Positions 25,416-34,839 are shown, counted from the first letter of the stretch. The stretch: DNA of 64,000 bases from Mycolicibacterium tusciae JS617 (GCF_000243415.2 NZ_KI912270.1:4030001-4094000); one strand, 5' to 3'. The notes: generated by a model from the sequence alone, not told the origin. Numbers and translations: made by a program.

Positions 25416-25882
25416 AAGCCCAGATCGCTGAGACCGGGATGGTTATCCGGTCGGGATCCTGCACTGTCCCAATGAAATAGCCGCTCGGCGTCGGTGATCA
25501 CGACGTCGTTGATGCTGGCGTGTCGGGTCTTCATCAGCCCGTCGCCGTCGAACTCCCAGTTCTCGTTGCCGTAGGCGCGGAACCACTGGCCTCCTGCGTC
25601 GTGATACTCGTAGGCGAAGCGCACGGCGATGCGATCGTCGCCGTAGGCCCACAGTTCCTTTATCAGCCGGTAGTCCAGCTCGCGTACCCACTTGCCGGTG
25701 AGGAACTCGACGATCTGCTCGCGGCCCTGCACGAAGGTGGAGCGGTTACGCCACCAGCTGTTCGGGGTATAACCCATCGCGACGCGCTTCGGGTCGCGGG
25801 TGTTCCAAAGGTTCTCGCCACCGCGGACTTTCGCCGTCGCGGTCTCCCGGGTGAACGGAGGTACCAAGGCAGTGATGGTCAT
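25412..25882 (-). CDS. SnoaL-like / DUF1348 (NTF2-fold) protein
   Basis: A 156-aa NTF2-fold protein of the DUF1348 type: [20 protein letters not shown], then [54 protein letters not shown], and a C-terminal [14 protein letters not shown]2-like folds serve as small-molecule pockets or enzymes; DUF1348 members have no settled activity. It lies 16 bp after the haloperoxidase-like gene and overlaps the MDR gene by 4 bp. Cotranscription with oxidoreductases suggests a role in the same small-molecule conversion. Confidence 0.85.
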   Translation of the reverse strand: MTITALVPPFTRETATAKVRGGENLWNTRDPKRVAMGYTPNSWWRNRSTFVQGREQIVEFLTGKWVRELDYRLIKELWAYGDDRIAVRFAYEYHDAGGQWFRAYGNENWEFDGDGLMKTRHASINDVVITDAERLFHWDSAGSRPDNHPGLSDLGL

Positions 25883-25898
25883 TGTCGGCTCCCAATAG

Positions 25899-26723
25899 TC
25901 AGGACTGCAGGAACGCCAGCAGATCGGCGTTGATGGTGTCGGCGTGCGTGGTCGGCATGCCGTGTGGAAAGCCCTTGTAGGTTTTCAGTGTGCCGTTCTT
26001 CAGCAGCGCTGCGGATTTGGGACCGGCAACGGCGTAAGGCACCACTTGATCGTCTTCGCTGTGCATGACCAATGTCGGGATGGTGATCTTCTTGAGGTCG
26101 TCGGTGAAGTCGGTTTGCGACCATGCGACGATCTCGTCATAGTGCGCCTTCGCGCCCCCCATCATGCCTTGGCGCCACCAGTTTTCGATCAGTGCCTCGG
26201 AAGACTCCACACCGGATTTGTCGAAGTTGTAGAACGGGCCTGACGGCACCGCCCGGAAGAACTCCGAGCGGTTCGCCGCCAGTTGCGCCTGCAGGTCGTC
26301 GAACACCGACTTCGGCTGACCTTCGGGGTTGGCGTCGGTTTGCACCATCAACGGCGGTACAGCGGAGATCAACGCGGCCTTGACAGCGCGGTCCTCGCCG
26401 TGGCGGGCGAGATAGCGGGTCACCTCCCCACCTCCGCAGGAGTGCCCGACGTGGATGGCATCGCGTAGGCCGAGTTGCTCGACCAACGAGCGCAGATCGT
26501 CGGCGTAATGGTCCATGTCGTGGCCGCCACCGACCTGCGCGGAGCGGCCGTGTCCACGGCGGTCGTGGGCGATGACGCGGTATCCATGCTGCAGGAAGAA
26601 CAGCATCTGGTTGTCCCAGTCATCAGAGGACAGCGGCCAGCCATGGCTGAAGACGATTGGCTGGCCCGTGCCCCAGTCCTTGTAGAAGATTTCCACATTG
26701 TCGGTGGTGATGATCGTGGGCAT
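25899..26723 (-). CDS. alpha/beta hydrolase, cofactor-free haloperoxidase-like
   Basis: A 274-aa alpha/beta hydrolase closely matching non-heme chloroperoxidase/perhydrolase-type proteins in length and motifs: [20 protein letters not shown] (oxyanion HGWP) and the nucleophile S95 in GHSCGGGEV. Here Cys replaces the usual Thr (GHSTGGG). The acid is D224 or D225 (HSEDDQVVP), and the base is H254 in [10 protein letters not shown]. Such enzymes form peracids or hydrolyse esters. Spacing is 9 bp after the bicupin gene and 16 bp before the SnoaL-like gene, firmly in the operon. Confidence 0.9.
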   Translation of the reverse strand: MPTIITTDNVEIFYKDWGTGQPIVFSHGWPLSSDDWDNQMLFFLQHGYRVIAHDRRGHGRSAQVGGGHDMDHYADDLRSLVEQLGLRDAIHVGHSCGGGEVTRYLARHGEDRAVKAALISAVPPLMVQTDANPEGQPKSVFDDLQAQLAANRSEFFRAVPSGPFYNFDKSGVESSEALIENWWRQGMMGGAKAHYDEIVAWSQTDFTDDLKKITIPTLVMHSEDDQVVPYAVAGPKSAALLKNGTLKTYKGFPHGMPTTHADTINADLLAFLQS

Positions 26724-26732
26724 GTCGACTCC

Positions 26733-27929
26733 TCAGGCTTGTCCGGGCATCAGTAGGGGCTTGTCTTTACGCATTGCGGCCACGGTGGCCGCCTCGAGGT
26801 TCAGGGTGGCCGCGACGACCGAGTGCGGCGTCAGACCCAGCCACTGGTTGGCCGAGAAGTCCTCGAAGTGGTCGCTGCGGAACAGCTCGAGCATCTGTAC
26901 CGGTTCGTCGCCCACACATTCGAAATAGTGCCCCATGGCGCGGGGGACATAGCCGACGTCGCCGGGGTAGAAATCGAAAGTCCTTGCCTTGCCGCTGGAT
27001 CCGAACACCGTCATGCGGGCGTGCCCCGATAGCCAGTACTGCCACTCGTCGTTGTTGGGGTGCCAATGCATCTCACGCAACGCACCAGGCTGCAATTCGA
27101 CCCAGGCCGCGGCGATCGTCGAGGCCGACGGAAAGTTCTTCGAATCGGTGATACGCACACTCCCGCCGGGTACCTCGATCGGGTCCTGGGCGAGCATTCG
27201 GTGCGTCATGCGCTCTGCGGTGCCGGCCGGAGACTGGACGGCTTCGATATCGGCGACCAGTGCGCCCGGTACCTCCCCGGGGAAAATGTAGCGACTGTGC
27301 TCGATGTCGCCTGCAGCTGGAATGTTGTCGAATGCCGTCTCCGGAACGGCGAAGTTCTTGGCAAGCACATGTTTTGGCGTGTGGGCGAACCAGTCGGTGA
27401 CCAGGAAGGTCTCGTTCTCCGAGAAGTGACCGTCGTCGAAGACCAGCAGGAACTCGCAATCCTCCAGCGCCTGGATCGAATGCGGAAAGCCCGAGCGGAA
27501 GTTCCACAGATCACCGCGGCCGACGTCGTCGATGAAGTTGCGGCCCTGCTGGTCCATGGCGGCGATGCGGGCACTGCCGGAGAGCATGAATGCCCATTCG
27601 GCTTCCCGGTGCCAATGCAGTTCGCGGTAGGCACCGGCCTTGAGCCTCATATTGACCCCGGCCAGGGTGGTGGCCACCGGCAGGTCCCGCGCGGTCACCT
27701 CCCGCGCCCAACCGCCGGGCAGCAATCGGTTGTGTGCGGCGGCGAAAGAGAATTTGAGATTCGGCATGCTGCCCGAGTCGGTGCCCGGTGCGCCTGGGTT
27801 CTGCAGGCCGATCGGCACGTTGTCGGGGCCGAGCACGGTGGCGCCCAGTTCGCCGGTGATCGTGGGAACCATGCTCTGGTCTGCCGACGCGTTACCGTTC
27901 AGCGGCTTGTGGACTGGCGGGGTGGTCAT
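26733..27929 (-). CDS. bicupin, oxalate decarboxylase family
   Basis: A 398-aa two-domain cupin, near the length of OxdC-type enzymes. Cupin 1 has metal ligands H105, H107 and E111 (LHWHREAEW) plus H150 (GFPH). Cupin 2 has H288, H290, E295 (MHWHPNNDEWQYW) and H334 (MGHYF). Between them is the mobile lid SENET (170-174) with Glu171, equivalent to the SENST lid whose Glu is the proton donor in oxalate decarboxylases and is missing in oxidases. Predicted reaction: oxalate to formate plus CO2 with Mn. It is the first gene of an operon running to 22,627. A 21-bp sequence upstream of its start recurs at 31,528. Confidence 0.88.
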   Translation of the reverse strand: MTTPPVHKPLNGNASADQSMVPTITGELGATVLGPDNVPIGLQNPGAPGTDSGSMPNLKFSFAAAHNRLLPGGWAREVTARDLPVATTLAGVNMRLKAGAYRELHWHREAEWAFMLSGSARIAAMDQQGRNFIDDVGRGDLWNFRSGFPHSIQALEDCEFLLVFDDGHFSENETFLVTDWFAHTPKHVLAKNFAVPETAFDNIPAAGDIEHSRYIFPGEVPGALVADIEAVQSPAGTAERMTHRMLAQDPIEVPGGSVRITDSKNFPSASTIAAAWVELQPGALREMHWHPNNDEWQYWLSGHARMTVFGSSGKARTFDFYPGDVGYVPRAMGHYFECVGDEPVQMLELFRSDHFEDFSANQWLGLTPHSVVAATLNLEAATVAAMRKDKPLLMPGQA

Positions 27930-27931
27930 GC

Positions 27932-27994
27932 GACCAGCATCGCCGTAACACGTCGTGCCTCGAATCCGCCATCGGACAGTGCAGTCGGCTAGTC
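27932..27994. repeat. direct repeat copy 1, upstream of the bicupin gene
   Basis: This region in front of the bicupin start shares GACCAGCAT at one end and GGACAGTGCAGTCGGC plus a few more bases (20 of 21 identical) at the other with 31,502-31,548, in the same orientation and with a 16-bp length difference in between. It may be a promoter/operator module or the scar of a segmental duplication. Confidence 0.6.
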
Positions 27995-28513
27995 AGGTGC
28001 CTTGATGACCGTTCCAGCGGTGACCCAGTCGCAGCGCTGCGGCGGTCGTGATGCCGTATAGGAGGTGTGCACTGAGGTCCTTCTCGAGGGTCTTGGCGTC
28101 GTAGTCCCAGATCGGCTGGTACAGCTTGGCGGGTGCGAGCACGGCGTAGGACTGCAGCCACACCGCGGCACCGAAAACGAGCCCGTACCCGACAATGTGA
28201 CGCACCGACGGCACCCCCACCATGCCGAGGACCGCGCCCCATCCGGCGCCTGTCGACCAGTGCACGACATTGTTGGTCAGCCGTGCCTGCCGCGGAGGCA
28301 GGTCACGGTGCAGGGTGCGACGGATGACCAGCTTGCCGAATTTGGCCGGCGCGGGCGCGTCGTCCCAGCCTGCAAACCTTCCGACGTCTCCCAGTCGGCG
28401 AATCCGCTCGTGCCGCCGCCGCGACGGTACCGGTAGTACCAGAGGGCGTCCATGGCGGCGGTGCCGAGCGCACCCGCTGCCGCGCCGCGCAGACCGGCGC
28501 CGCGAAGTGTCAC
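27993..28513 (-). pseudogene. frameshifted small membrane protein gene
   Basis: Two adjacent frames join into one protein of about 173 aa. From 28,513, the N-terminal part MTLRGAGLRGAAAGALGTAA continues to FADWETSEGL. A one-base deletion near 28,368-28,372 then shifts the frame, and the continuation reads GWDDAPAPAKFGKLVIRRTL and runs into the C-terminal frame ending at 27,993, which holds three hydrophobic segments (GWGAVLGMVG, HIVGYGLVFGAAVWLQSYAVLA, LLYGITTAAAL). It resembles DUF1440-like membrane proteins. The start overlaps the upstream ydeP-like gene by 4 bp. It could also be a sequencing error, so inactivation is not certain. Confidence 0.75.
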
Positions 28514-30867
28514 AGCGCGCCCACGTCTGCCGGGGTGACGGAGACGATCTGGTGTTTCATCAGCGGCTGATCACTCTGCGTGCTGAAATCACCGATGCCG
28601 CACAGCACATTCAACTCGGGCATGTAGCCGCTGACGTTGCCTGCCGGGATGTCGTAGGCGATAGCCCGGTATCCCCAGACGGTGCGGGTGCTGCCGTCAC
28701 GGGCGAAGCTGGTGATGTCGATCAGGTCGAACTCCGTCAGCCCCCGCTCGGCCATGTCGGCGGTGTTCATGAACAGCAGCGTGCGAAGGTTCTTCACGCC
28801 GCGGTAGCGATCGTTGTCGGAGTAGATGGTGGTGTTCCACTGGTCGTGCGAGCGCACCGTCGACAGCATCAGCTTGCCGGCAGGCGGGACCACGTCGGGC
28901 AGCGGCGACGCCCAGAACTCGGCGCGGCCGGATTCGGTGAGAAAGACTCGCTCCCTTGCGGGTTGGCGGATGCGGAAGCCCAGCGGCATGCGCACTCGCC
29001 GGTTGAAGTCTTCGAAACCGTCCAGGACGGCCGCCATGGTGTCGCGGATCCGGTCATAGTCTTCGACGTAGGACTCCCACGGCGTGGCCGACCCCGGCAG
29101 CGTTGCCTGGGCCATGCCCGCGAGGATGGCGCACTCCGACAACAGGTGCGGCGACGCGGGTCTCCGCATTCCATGGGACAAATGCACCATGCTCATCGAG
29201 TCTTCGACGCTGACACCCTGCTCGCCGCCACGCCGAACGTCCTTCTCGGTGCGGCCCAGGCACGGCAGGATCAATGCGGCACGGCCGTGCACAAGATGGC
29301 TGCGGTTCAGCTTGGTGCTCACCTGCACCGTGAGGTCGGTGTTGCGCAGCGCCTCGAAGGTGGCCTCGGTGTCCGGCGCTGCCATGGCGAAGTTGCCCCC
29401 CAGGCTGACGAACACCGTGACGGCGCCGGCGCGCATGCCCTCGATCGTCGCGACGGTGTCGAGACCGTGCTCCCGAGGCGACGTGATGCCGCAGACCTCG
29501 TCGAGGCGGTTCAGGAAGGCGGCTGTCGGGTGGTTGTCGATTCCGCAGGTGCGGTTGCCCTGCACGTTGCTATGGCCCCGGATAGGTGACGGGCCGGCGC
29601 CCTCGCGGCCGATATTGCCGCGCAGCAAAAGAAGATTGACGATCTCACGGACGGTATCGACGCCGTGCTCCTGCTGGGTGAGCCCGAGACACCAGCTGAT
29701 CACCGTCCGACTCGACGCCAGATATCGGTCGGCCAGATCGCGGATCTGACGCTCGGGCACTGCGGACTGCTCGACGAGGTGCTCCCACGGTGTCGCGGCC
29801 ACGTGGTCCCGGTACGAGTCGAAATGCGCGGTGTGGTTCCGGATGAACTGATGATCGATCGCGTGCGAGTCGGTCGCGGCGCGTTCGAGCACCGCCTTGG
29901 CCACTCCACGCAGCAGCGCTAGATCCCCACCGATGCGGGGTTGCACGTTCATAGTGCCGGTTTTGGTGGCGTGAAACGTTGCCATCGTGGCGAATTCGTG
30001 TGGCACGATCGTGCGTCGCGATGCCGCCTCGATCAACGGGTTGATGTGCACCACCTGGGCACCACGACGATGGGCCTCCGCCAACGCCGTCAACATCCGC
30101 GGCGCGTTGGAGGCGGCGTTGACCGCCATCACGATCAGCAAATCGGCCCGCTCCCAATCGTCGATGTCGCAGGTGCCCTTGCCGGTGCCGATCGCCGCCT
30201 GCAACGCCCGCCCGGATGCCTCATGACACATGTTCGAGCAGTCGGGAAGGTTGTTGGTGCCGAACTCACGCACCCACAGCTGGTACAGGAAGGTGGCTTC
30301 ATTGGAGAGGCGGCCCGAGGTGTAGAACGACGCCTGGTGCGGGCTGTCCAGCCCGCGCAACGTCGACCCGACAAGCGCGAAGGCATCACTCCAGGAGATC
30401 GGTACATATGTATCGGTTTCGGAGTCATAGCTCATCGGCTCGGTCAGGCGCCCCTGATCCTCCAACGCGAAGTCGCTCCACCCGGACAGCTCGGTGACGG
30501 TGTGCGAGGCGAAGAACGCGCGATCAACGCGCTTGCGGGTCATTTCCCAAGTGACGTGCTTGATGCCGTTCTCACAGATGTCGAGGTGGAGGCCATTGCG
30601 GTCATCGGGCCACGCGCACCCTGGACAGTCGAATCCGCCGTTCTCGTGGTTCATCTTGAGGACGGCGTGCGGGCCCTTGATCGGCGCTCGCCCCTGCGCG
30701 AGAACGCGGCCAACACTGCGCGCAGCACCCCATCCCGCGGACGGCGCATGATCGTCTTCTTGCGAGAATGCGCCACCCCGGTTCGGTCCTCGCCCCATCG
30801 CCGGCCGCCCTGGCCCACCGCGACCCAAATCGTCACCAGGCGAAGATTCGTGTCCTGTCATCGTCAA
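28510..30867 (-). CDS. YdeP/FdhF-type molybdopterin oxidoreductase
   Basis: A 785-aa molybdopterin-dependent oxidoreductase of the FdhF/YdeP family (TIGR01701-type). After a Gly/Pro-rich leader (1-45), GGFDCPGCAWPDD (residues 78-90) carries the two cysteines C81 and C84 typical of the family, instead of a full four-Cys Fe-S motif. The predicted Mo ligand lies in LPDCSNMCHEASGRAL. MGD-binding segments include GNIGREGAGPSPIRGHSNVQGNRT and the C-terminal molydop-binding barrel (FMNTADMAERGL, VWGYRAIAYDIPAG). E. coli YdeP is linked to acid resistance; formate as substrate is unproven. It is divergent from the DUF488 gene. Confidence 0.9.
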   Translation of the reverse strand: MTMTGHESSPGDDLGRGGPGRPAMGRGPNRGGAFSQEDDHAPSAGWGAARSVGRVLAQGRAPIKGPHAVLKMNHENGGFDCPGCAWPDDRNGLHLDICENGIKHVTWEMTRKRVDRAFFASHTVTELSGWSDFALEDQGRLTEPMSYDSETDTYVPISWSDAFALVGSTLRGLDSPHQASFYTSGRLSNEATFLYQLWVREFGTNNLPDCSNMCHEASGRALQAAIGTGKGTCDIDDWERADLLIVMAVNAASNAPRMLTALAEAHRRGAQVVHINPLIEAASRRTIVPHEFATMATFHATKTGTMNVQPRIGGDLALLRGVAKAVLERAATDSHAIDHQFIRNHTAHFDSYRDHVAATPWEHLVEQSAVPERQIRDLADRYLASSRTVISWCLGLTQQEHGVDTVREIVNLLLLRGNIGREGAGPSPIRGHSNVQGNRTCGIDNHPTAAFLNRLDEVCGITSPREHGLDTVATIEGMRAGAVTVFVSLGGNFAMAAPDTEATFEALRNTDLTVQVSTKLNRSHLVHGRAALILPCLGRTEKDVRRGGEQGVSVEDSMSMVHLSHGMRRPASPHLLSECAILAGMAQATLPGSATPWESYVEDYDRIRDTMAAVLDGFEDFNRRVRMPLGFRIRQPARERVFLTESGRAEFWASPLPDVVPPAGKLMLSTVRSHDQWNTTIYSDNDRYRGVKNLRTLLFMNTADMAERGLTEFDLIDITSFARDGSTRTVWGYRAIAYDIPAGNVSGYMPELNVLCGIGDFSTQSDQPLMKHQIVSVTPADVGAL

Positions 30868-30962
30868 TGCCTCCCGTTGCGGTTACCGGATCGGGCTAGG
30901 CAGCCCGTCCGTGGCGAACTACGCTGCGATGACCTACTGGACAAGCAGACCGTCGAGGTGCG

Positions 30963-31340
30963 ATGCCCGAGCAACACCGAGTACAGGTGCGCCGCATCTA
31001 CGATGCGCCGATGCCCGACGACGGCGCCCGGGTACTGGTGGATCGACTGTGGCCTCGGGGGGTGAGCAAAGCGCGCGCACACCTGGATGACTGGTGCAAG
31101 CAGATCGCACCGTCGACAGAGTTGCGCAACTGGTATCACCACGCCCCCGACCTGTTCGACGAGTTCAGTCGTCGGTACACCGCCGAGTTGAACGACCCAG
31201 AGCCGGCCGCCGCCTTAGCCCACTTGAAGGAACTGGCCACCCAACAGACTCTGACCCTCTTGACAGCCACCAAGAACCCCGAAATCAGTGAAGCCGCCGT
31301 CCTCGCGAAGATCCTTGAAGGCCAGGCCCCCGCAAACTGA
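30963..31340 (+). CDS. DUF488 (YeaO-like) protein
   Basis: A 125-aa protein of the DUF488 family: VRRIYDAPMPDDGARVLVDRLWPRGVSKARAHLDDWCKQIAPSTELRNWY is the conserved N-terminal core (DRLWPRG is diagnostic), followed by FSRRYTAEL and LTLLTATKNPEISEAAVLAKIL. The family is small, cytosolic and uncharacterised. It is transcribed divergently from the ydeP-like gene with a 95-bp gap. Confidence 0.88.
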   Translation: MPEQHRVQVRRIYDAPMPDDGARVLVDRLWPRGVSKARAHLDDWCKQIAPSTELRNWYHHAPDLFDEFSRRYTAELNDPEPAAALAHLKELATQQTLTLLTATKNPEISEAAVLAKILEGQAPAN

Positions 31341-31501
31341 GCCAAGGTTTCGAGGTAGTTCCCGTGCGAAAGCCAGAGGCATACAACAAGTTTGACTGGA
31401 GAACAGGGCTGCAGCACAGTCATCAACCTTCCGTATCCGTCGCCGAAGTGGAACGCTTACAGAACGTCGTGAACGCGTCGGTGCTCGTCATCGTCGCGGT
31501 T

Positions 31502-31548
31502 GACCAGCATGCGGCGCATCCGCCGATGGACAGTGCAGTCGGCCAGTC
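31502..31548. repeat. direct repeat copy 2, downstream of the LAL regulator
   Basis: Partner of 27,932-27,994. The 21-bp core is at 31,528-31,548 and the GACCAGCAT block at 31,502-31,510. The two copies bracket the ydeP-like/DUF488 segment (about 3.5 kb). The surrounding 225-bp gap (31,341-31,565) contains no supported gene. Confidence 0.6.
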
Positions 31549-31565
31549 GTCCCGACACGCACGGA

Positions 31566-34412
31566 CTAGCTGCGCGTAGCAGAGGGCAGCGCTCGGTCGA
31601 GCTGGCTGCGTGACGTGATACCGAGCTTGGTGAATACCTTGCTCAGGTGATACTGCACCGTGCGGGCGCTGATAAACAGCCGCGCACCGATCTCCGCGTT
31701 CAACAATCCATCTCGGGCCAGCCGCGACACTTGAGCCTCCTGCGCGGTGAGTTTCCTGTCATCGGCGAGGGCACTGCCCATCTGGGTGTTGACACCTGTG
31801 GCCTTCAGTTCTCCGCGGGCCCGCTCGGCGAAGCCGTTCATCCCCATCGCCTCGAACATGTCGTGGGCCGTGCGCAGCTCGGTGCGGGCGGCGGTGCGGC
31901 GACGCTCCCGGCGCAGCCACTCCCCGTACAACAGATGAGCCCGCGCCAATTCCGTGCGCGCCCGGGTCCGACCGAGACGTTCAATGGACTCACGGTAGAG
32001 CTCCTCGGCGACCGCGCCGTCGCTGATCAGGGCGCGCGACCGCGCCCCCAGTCCCAATGCCCACTCGGTGCCACTCGCGTCGGTCAGCTCGACCAGCCGC
32101 GCGACGGCATCCACCGCAATCTCGGTGGCTCCGCTGCGCGCCGCCGCCTCGACCAGTTCGACGGGAGCCCAGTTCGCCGCCCCCAATTCAAGCGGAAAAT
32201 CGGCAGCGCGTTGCGCTGCACTCAACGCTTTCTGATAGTCACCGATCCCGTTGTACAGCAACGCTTCTGCCCACCAGGCGACAGTTATCCCGTTCCCCTC
32301 GCCGCGCGCGCTCACCTCGCGCACGGTGGATTCGATGAGCGCCAAAGCCTTGTCCCTGTCTCCACGCATGGCAGCCAGGGCAACCTCCGCGTAGGCCGCG
32401 AGACTGTTACCTGTCGCCTCCCTCGCCACCTGCAACTCATCGATCACCGATGTCGCACCGGCGAGGTCCCCATGGAACAGCAGCGCGATCGCGCGCGTAC
32501 TCAGCGCGATCGGAATCTCACTCAATGCGCCCGTGCTGCGCGCCAACTCGACGAAGCGATCGGACAGGTTTCGTATGCGCTCGTCATCCCATGCAAAAAA
32601 CGCCGCGGTGGACGCTAAAAAAGCCCAATTCAAGTCCAAGTCGGCGGAAGTCTCGACGTCGATGGCAGCTAATGCGCCGCGAAGTGCAGGCACAGCGGCA
32701 ACGTATCCCCGGATGAAGTGCTCAACCAGCCAATCCAGCAGAAAATCTGGTGTTCGCGGGGCACCCTGCGGCCGCGGTGCCGCCTCGGCTGATAGGGCAA
32801 CATCCAGCACATCGCCTCCGACTGCCAGTCGGCCTGCGAACATGGCGGCGGACATGGCATCGAGGTAGGTCGCGCGGGACAGGGGCACATCGATCGTCTC
32901 CAAGCGCCTGGCAGCCTTCAGCAGCAGCGGGGGCGCGTCACTGCCCCGACTCGTGAGGAAGGCGAGTTGGGCGCGCACGAGATCAACACGGGCCTGCTGG
33001 AGGTCATCGAGATGTTCGGTCTCCGCCATCGCCAAGAGGTCGAGCGCATTGTCGAACGCGCCTGCCTGAACCTTCGCCGACGCCGCCGCAAGTGCGCGTT
33101 CGCCTCGTTTCCTTGGATCAGCGGAGAGGGTCGCGGCACGCTCGAGGAATGCCGCCGCCGCACCGATCCCGCCGCGGGCCTGCGCTCGGTCCGCCGAGCG
33201 GTCGAGTTCAGCCGCGATGTCCTCGTCGGGGCCCGCGGCCGCCGTTGCGCAGTGCCACGCCCGCCAGTCGGGATCCAACGCTGCATCGGTCGCGATAGCG
33301 AGCGCCCGGTGAACCAGTTGTCGGTCCTGCAGCGGAGCCGCACGATATGCCGCCGAACGGACCAGTGGATGACGGAATTTCACGCGGGTGGCGAACGTCG
33401 CCAGCTCCGCCTCGATCGCAGGCGCCGCCGCATCGGGCCCGATTCCCAGCGTGCCGGCAGCCCGCCAAATCAGCCCGGAATCACCGGTGGGTTCTGCGGC
33501 GGCGAGCAACAAGAGGCGCCGCGTGTGGTCGGGTAAAACGGCGATGCGGGACCGGAAGATCTCCTCCATCTCGGCCGAGGGCCGGACGGCGCCGGGCAGG
33601 CCGAATCCGCCCGCGAGTTCGTCGGCGCTGAGTCCACGCGGTAACTCCAACAGCGCCAGGGGATTACCGTCGGTCTCGGCAACGATCTGGTCGCGGATCC
33701 GTGGATCGATCGGGCCGCTTAGTGCTGAGTTCAACAGGGCCTGAGCATCTTTCGCTCGTAGTCCTCTGAGCACCAGGGCCGGCACACCGGCGACGGCATC
33801 GCTGGGAAGCCGGGCAGCGAACACCAATCCGACAGCCTCCGCGCCCAAGCGGCGGGCAACGAACTCCAGTACCTGCGCAGACGCGCTGTCCAGCCACTGC
33901 TGGTCGTCGACCAGACACAGGAGCGGCCGATCAGCTGCCACGACCGCCAACAGATTCAGCACCGCCAGGCCCACCAGAAACCGATCCGGCGGCGGCCCTT
34001 CCGTCAAGCCGAGTGCCGTACAGAGTGCAGATCGCTGCGGTACCGGCAGCTGGTCGAGATGATCCAACATAGGGAAGCACAATTGATGCACTCCGGCGAA
34101 GGCCAATTCCATCTCCGACTGGACGCCGGCAGTTCTTGCGATACGGCAGTGAGCGTTGTGCCCCAGGTAGTCCATGAGCGCGGTCTTGCCCACGCCCGCT
34201 TCCCCGCGGATGACCAGTGCCCGGCTCTCACCGGAACGCACGGCACCGACAAGCTGATCGAGAATCGCGCACTCGTCACGACGCCCGGTCAACTCGCTGG
34301 CGAGACCATCGCCGGGACCCGCGCTGACTCGCACATGGTGACGATAGTCGTTCGACCGGAACTTTGCCGGGTGTTGTTGGGCTCGTACGGCTGACACCGT
34401 CGAGAATCCCAA
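31566..34412 (-). CDS. LAL-type LuxR-family ATP-binding transcriptional regulator
   Basis: A 948-aa large ATP-binding regulator of the LuxR family. The N-terminal P-loop AAA domain starts ELTGRRDECAILDQLV. Walker A is GEAGVGKT (70-77) and Walker B LLCLVDDQQWLD (about 165-176). A long alpha-helical TPR-like sensory middle follows. The C-terminal LuxR HTH (about 885-945) has LTAQEAQVSRLARDGLLNAEIGARL and ARTVQYHLSKVFTKLGI. LAL proteins commonly activate catabolic or secondary-metabolite operons. The start is uncertain: TTG 34,412 opens the frame and GTG 34,397 or 34,334 are alternatives. Candidate targets are the bicupin operon or the NRPS. Confidence 0.88.
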   Translation of the reverse strand: MGFSTVSAVRAQQHPAKFRSNDYRHHVRVSAGPGDGLASELTGRRDECAILDQLVGAVRSGESRALVIRGEAGVGKTALMDYLGHNAHCRIARTAGVQSEMELAFAGVHQLCFPMLDHLDQLPVPQRSALCTALGLTEGPPPDRFLVGLAVLNLLAVVAADRPLLCLVDDQQWLDSASAQVLEFVARRLGAEAVGLVFAARLPSDAVAGVPALVLRGLRAKDAQALLNSALSGPIDPRIRDQIVAETDGNPLALLELPRGLSADELAGGFGLPGAVRPSAEMEEIFRSRIAVLPDHTRRLLLLAAAEPTGDSGLIWRAAGTLGIGPDAAAPAIEAELATFATRVKFRHPLVRSAAYRAAPLQDRQLVHRALAIATDAALDPDWRAWHCATAAAGPDEDIAAELDRSADRAQARGGIGAAAAFLERAATLSADPRKRGERALAAASAKVQAGAFDNALDLLAMAETEHLDDLQQARVDLVRAQLAFLTSRGSDAPPLLLKAARRLETIDVPLSRATYLDAMSAAMFAGRLAVGGDVLDVALSAEAAPRPQGAPRTPDFLLDWLVEHFIRGYVAAVPALRGALAAIDVETSADLDLNWAFLASTAAFFAWDDERIRNLSDRFVELARSTGALSEIPIALSTRAIALLFHGDLAGATSVIDELQVAREATGNSLAAYAEVALAAMRGDRDKALALIESTVREVSARGEGNGITVAWWAEALLYNGIGDYQKALSAAQRAADFPLELGAANWAPVELVEAAARSGATEIAVDAVARLVELTDASGTEWALGLGARSRALISDGAVAEELYRESIERLGRTRARTELARAHLLYGEWLRRERRRTAARTELRTAHDMFEAMGMNGFAERARGELKATGVNTQMGSALADDRKLTAQEAQVSRLARDGLLNAEIGARLFISARTVQYHLSKVFTKLGITSRSQLDRALPSATRS

Positions 34413-34738
34413 CCGCCTAAACGTCGCACCAGCTATATGTCATCGCGAGCGCGGCGACGGAAAGGCAGGACACCGCCACCGTGGAGTTTGCTGACGCGCG
34501 CCGCTCCCGTGCTAACGCCTCTTGTCCGGAATCAGACACTGCGACGGTCCGAGGTTCGGTATGTCTGTGCTGCCGTGCTTTCCACTCCACAACGGCAACT
34601 CCGCCCATGGTCAGACTCCGCCATCCAGCATGTCGTTTACGAATCATGCGATATTCCAAGCGGCACAACGACACGGAGAATGGCAATTTACAGCTTCGTC
34701 CGCGGCACCCGCGCCGACCGGCCGACCACGCCATTAGA
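34413..34738. other. non-coding region upstream of the LAL regulator
   Basis: No supported gene on either strand. Open frames here are short and have no recognisable content. It should contain the promoter of the LAL regulator; no clear element was identified. Confidence 0.5.
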
Positions 34739-34823
34739 GGGGTTTCGAAGGTAAGCACGAATGCGATTGCGCTGCTGATGATTCCCCAGGAGCATGGTGC
34801 GCACGATCCAGCGCCGGCCACCA
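34739..34823 (-). pseudogene. decayed fragment of the MFS transporter gene (first piece)
   Basis: About 85 bp align directly with 15,645-15,735 inside the MFS gene; the shared run ACGAATGCGATTGCGCTGCT is exact, and GATGATTCCCCA follows it in both copies. The copy is short, has mismatches and indels, and encodes nothing by itself. Same orientation as the original. Confidence 0.75.
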
Positions 34824-34839
34824 CTCGGCCAGTGCAACC

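Noticed and set aside
28365..28375. Programmed ribosomal frameshift in the membrane protein gene
   Set aside because: No slippery heptamer or downstream structure stands out; simple one-base deletion or sequence error is more likely.
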